A stretch of 51,750 bases of DNA, taken from NCBI GenBank assembly GCA_031292195.1, contig JARLHP010000289.1, positions 1-51,750 of the forward strand. Direction: 5' to 3'. Positions within the stretch are counted from its first letter, which is position 1, and each line of letters starts with the position of its first letter. Shown in pieces: positions 49,230-51,750 of this stretch. Source of the DNA: Syntrophobacteraceae bacterium (lineage in GTDB: Bacteria > Desulfobacterota > Syntrophobacteria > Syntrophobacterales > Syntrophobacteraceae). The translations under genes were made by a program, and so were the position numbers. The notes beneath the pieces are model-generated. The model searched no databases. It saw nothing but the letters and a program-made list of their open reading frames with translations, and had not been told where the DNA came from.

Positions 49230-51750
49230 TTACGCAAACAGGCTTATTCGCGACCCGCCTCTCGTTGCAGTGGTCCCGGGAACCGTTTCCGATGTCTGGG
49301 CAGTGCCGGCTTCGGTCGATCTGAACGATCCTCTCCCGCCGCCCTGAGCGCCGGACTGGTTAGTTTCGGCGTTGTGTCCGCCTCCCGACTTCCCACCGTT
49401 AACGTCAACCATGAATTTTCCCAATACGAGGCCCTGGTTCCGCAGATCCTGGCGAAGTTCGACCGAATGACTCATCAGCGTCTGTCTGGCAGATTCGTTT
49501 TGGGTCAGCGCCTCCACCACAATTTCATCCTTTCTGGCCCCGACTTTCAGGTTAATCTTCCCCAGTCCTTCGGACTCCATCTCGAGGACCAACTGGCGCC
49601 CGACGCCGCCTGACATCTGCTCTCGCGCGTTGTTCGCCAGTTCCACCGCACGATAGGGATCGTACGTGGAAAAGCCGTTTTGGGCCGAATTATCGGCAAG
49701 AGGCATATTTATTGGTTGAAGATTCGATGCCGAAGCCTGCGCGACAGCGGTACCAAGGAGCGAATCTTTGCCAACGGCCTGGTCATCGCCCCGCTTTGGA
49801 GCCACCGCCCCCTGCCCTGCAACCACCAACTGTTCGATGGTCGTCAACCTGTCGGTCCCGATCGTTTCTGATACCCTCTCCGTAACGTCTTTCTCGAAAG
49901 ATGAACCTGACTGGCCATCGCCGGATTGTCCGCTTTGGTCCATGAGGTCTGCAGGTGCGCTCACCGCTTCCTGTTGGGCAAGGAACCCGGCTCCAGCCGA
50001 AGCCGTGGAGGACCCATTACCCAAGCCGTTGATCCAGCTCTCAGCGCTACGCCCCGTTTGGCCGCCATCACGGACCCCCGAGGTGGATTTGTCCGAAACC
50101 GCCTGTCCATCGGATTTTGCGCTATTTAAATCACTTCCAATATTGCTCTTATCTGAATCTTTGACCTCTTTGCCGGCGGTCGGCTTGTCAATCCGCCTGG
50201 CGGCAACCGTCCCCCCCTGCCGTCCGAATACCAACTGTTCAATGGCTGCAAACCTGTCGCTCCCGCTCGCTACGGATAGGCTCTCCGTAACGTTGTCCGT
50301 GGAAAGCGAACCGGAACTCTGCGCACTGCCGGATTGTCCGCTCAGTTCCGTAAGGTCGACAGGCGCACTTACCACACTCGGTTGTACAAGGGACCTGGCT
50401 GGAGCTGGAGTTGTGGGAGACATGTCGCCCGAGGCGCTATTTACGGCTCCGGAGTTCTGTCCGGTTTGACCGCCATCACCCGTAACAGTGACCGATTTGT
50501 CTGAACCCGCCTGCCCGTCGGATTTCGCACTTGGAGAAGCACCTTCAACGGAACTCCTGCCGAAATCTTTGATCTCTTCGCTTCCGGCCTGCCCCTCGGT
50601 AGCCTTTGCAGCTCCGGCGCCCGACCACCCTCCGAACACCATCTGTTCAATGGCTGCAAGCCTGTCGGTCCCGCCAGCTACAGATACGCTCTGCGAAACA
50701 TTATTCTCCGAAACGCCACTCTCCGAAATCGCCCCTGCCCTCTGCGGCACACCGCCGGTTTGGGCGCTCTGGCCCGCAAGGTCGCCAGGCGCGCTTACAG
50801 CAACCTGTTGGCCCTGCGACCGGGCCGAAGTCGAAGTCGAAGTTGTGGAAGGGCCGTTACCAGAAACGATATGTCCGGCCACGGAGGTCTTTGCCGTTTG
50901 GCTGCCGTCAACGCCCACCCTGGCAGAATTGTCCGAACCGGTTTGCACGGCGGATTTGGTGCTCCGGTCCGTAAAATCCGAAAACGTGCTCACCGCATCC
51001 TTTTGGCCAACGGACCTGGCTGAAGCCGAAGCCAAAGCCGAAGCCAAAGCCGAAGTCGAAGCCGAAGTCGAAGCCGAAGTCGAAGCCGAAGTCGAAGCCG
51101 AAGTCGAAGCCGAAGTCGAAGCCGAAGTCGAAGGGGAAGTCGAAGGGGAAGTCGAAGGGGAAGTCGAAATTGTGGCAGGGCCGTTACCAGAAACGCTATT
51201 TCCGGCCGCGGAGGTCTTTGCCGTTTGGCTACCGTCAATGCCCACCTTGGCGCCATTGTCCGAGCCGGTCTGCACGGCGGATTTGGCGCTCCGGTCCGTA
51301 AAATCGAAACCCGCGCTCACCGCATCCTTTTGGCCAACGGACCTGGCCGAAGCCGAAGCCAAAGCCGACGCCGAAGTCGAAGTCGAAATTGTGGAAGGGC
51401 CGTCACCGGAAACGCTATTTCCGGCCACGAAGGTCTTTGCCGTTTGGCTACCGTCAATGCCCACCTTGGTGCCATTGTCCGAGCCGGTTAGTCCGGCGGA
51501 TTTGGCGCTCCGGTCCGTAAAATCGGAAACCGTGTTCACAGCATCCTTTTTTCCTAAGTACGTGGTCGAAGCCCAATCCGAAGAAGACGCCACAGTCGAA
51601 TTCCAATTCGAAATTGTGGCAGGGCCGTCACCGGAAACGCTATTTCCGGCCGCGGAGGTCTTTGCCGTTTGGCTACCGTCAATGCCCACCTTGGTGCCAT
51701 TGTCCGAGCCGGTTAGTCCGGCGGATTTGGCGCTCCGGTCCGTAAAATCG
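49230..51750 (-). CDS. fliK: Hook-length control protein FliK, repeat-expanded, 5' end outside the window
   Basis: 839 residues are visible and the frame is still open at the right edge, so the protein is longer and its start is unseen. Export rulers of this type measure hook length and then trigger FlhB to switch substrates. The C-terminal Flg_hook domain is clear (GRQLVLEMESEGLGKINLKV, then VVEALTQNESARQTLMSH and LRNQGLVLGKFMVDV). Upstream, two long modules of about 136-142 residues, each with an IEQ(M/L)VFG motif, are followed toward the N-terminus by at least four short modules of 65-109 residues (DFTDRSAKSA..VGIDGSQTAKT). The long modules' second halves resemble the short module. Enteric FliK has about 400 residues. 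Confidence 0.9.
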   Translation of the reverse strand, partial: DFTDRSAKSAGLTGSDNGTKVGIDGSQTAKTSAAGNSVSGDGPATISNWNSTVASSSDWASTTYLGKKDAVNTVSDFTDRSAKSAGLTGSDNGTKVGIDGSQTAKTFVAGNSVSGDGPSTISTSTSASALASASARSVGQKDAVSAGFDFTDRSAKSAVQTGSDNGAKVGIDGSQTAKTSAAGNSVSGNGPATISTSPSTSPSTSPSTSASTSASTSASTSASTSASTSASTSALASALASASARSVGQKDAVSTFSDFTDRSTKSAVQTGSDNSARVGVDGSQTAKTSVAGHIVSGNGPSTTSTSTSARSQGQQVAVSAPGDLAGQSAQTGGVPQRAGAISESGVSENNVSQSVSVAGGTDRLAAIEQMVFGGWSGAGAAKATEGQAGSEEIKDFGRSSVEGASPSAKSDGQAGSDKSVTVTGDGGQTGQNSGAVNSASGDMSPTTPAPARSLVQPSVVSAPVDLTELSGQSGSAQSSGSLSTDNVTESLSVASGSDRFAAIEQLVFGRQGGTVAARRIDKPTAGKEVKDSDKSNIGSDLNSAKSDGQAVSDKSTSGVRDGGQTGRSAESWINGLGNGSSTASAGAGFLAQQEAVSAPADLMDQSGQSGDGQSGSSFEKDVTERVSETIGTDRLTTIEQLVVAGQGAVAPKRGDDQAVGKDSLLGTAVAQASASNLQPINMPLADNSAQNGFSTYDPYRAVELANNAREQMSGGVGRQLVLEMESEGLGKINLKVGARKDEIVVEALTQNESARQTLMSHSVELRQDLRNQGLVLGKFMVDVNGGKSGGGHNAETNQSGAQGGGRGSFRSTEAGTAQTSETVPGTTATRGGSRISLFA
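50785..51750. repeat. Tandem repeat of about 220 bp inside fliK
   Basis: Units begin (plus-strand view) near cggtccgtaaaatcg at about 50964, 51291 and 51510 and again at the window edge. Distances of about 327, 219 and 225 bases are multiples of three and the units are nearly identical in places. The array continues past the window. Confidence 0.85.
51027..51166. repeat. 12-bp microsatellite in fliK
   Basis: About seven copies of gaagccgaagtc and three of gaaggggaagtc in direct tandem, with related gaagccaaagcc copies beside them. On the coding strand they encode Ser-Thr-Ser-Ala and Ser-Thr-Ser-Pro tetrapeptides. Gain or loss of a unit keeps the frame. Confidence 0.9.

Overview
The window looks like chromosomal DNA of a GC-rich, motile, anaerobic, Gram-negative bacterium, most likely a deltaproteobacterium in the broad sense (Desulfobacterota, Syntrophobacter-like). 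The grounds are P- and L-ring flagellar genes (flgI, flgH), good sigma-54 promoters in front of flagellar operons, a stand-alone EF-G, rubredoxin, a selenocysteine tRNA (selC), an RNP1/RNP2 RNA-binding protein with a Gly-rich tail, and an ECF-type cobalt/nickel transporter. The species assignment is inference; no search was run.

Layout. 1-410: a composite palindromic repeat. 485-10969: housekeeping genes, namely RNase Z, a small coiled-coil protein, a lytic transglycosylase, EF-G, S21, a DUF296 protein, a Cys-cluster protein, tRNA-Leu(UAG), trigger factor, ClpP and a chalcone-isomerase-like secreted protein. 11032-19138: an SDR dehydrogenase, a hybrid histidine kinase, phosphomannomutase/phosphoglucomutase, rubredoxin and a dnaJ-like/copZ/copA copper operon. 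19342-21264: tRNA-Leu(GAG), a Cys-rich secreted protein of unknown function, and selC. 21472-45860: a large flagellar locus. 46240-49048: cbiMQO. 49230 to the window end: a very repetitive fliK that runs off the right edge.

The flagellar locus has four blocks. flgF-flgG-flgA-flgH-flgI-flgJ-flgN-flgK-flgL runs on the minus strand from a sigma-54 promoter at 29318-29333. flhB-flhA-flhF-flhG-fliA plus a FliL-like protein and a DUF2802 protein runs on the minus strand. fliL-fliM-fliN-fliO-fliP-fliQ-fliR runs on the minus strand from a sigma-54 promoter at 43762-43777. flgD-flgE runs on the plus strand from a divergent sigma-54 promoter at 44164-44179. Together they encode the export gate, switch, rod, rings, hook cap, hook-filament junction, the placement proteins FlhF/FlhG and sigma-28. 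No filament, motor or chemotaxis gene is in view.

The most striking points are these. (1) A roughly 2 kb, AT-richer island sits between fliR and flhB. It carries a BglII/BstYI-type restriction endonuclease, an MT-A70 adenine methyltransferase and the wreck of a Phd/VapC toxin-antitoxin pair. (2) FliK, the hook-length ruler, is expanded by nested protein repeats of about 140 and 73 residues and by a 12-bp DNA microsatellite that keeps frame. (3) Several unrelated intergenic repeat elements share one plan: short 8-9 bp units arranged as inverted arms around a core. (4) The cbiM leader holds two alternative hairpins just before the ribosome binding site, as expected for attenuation.
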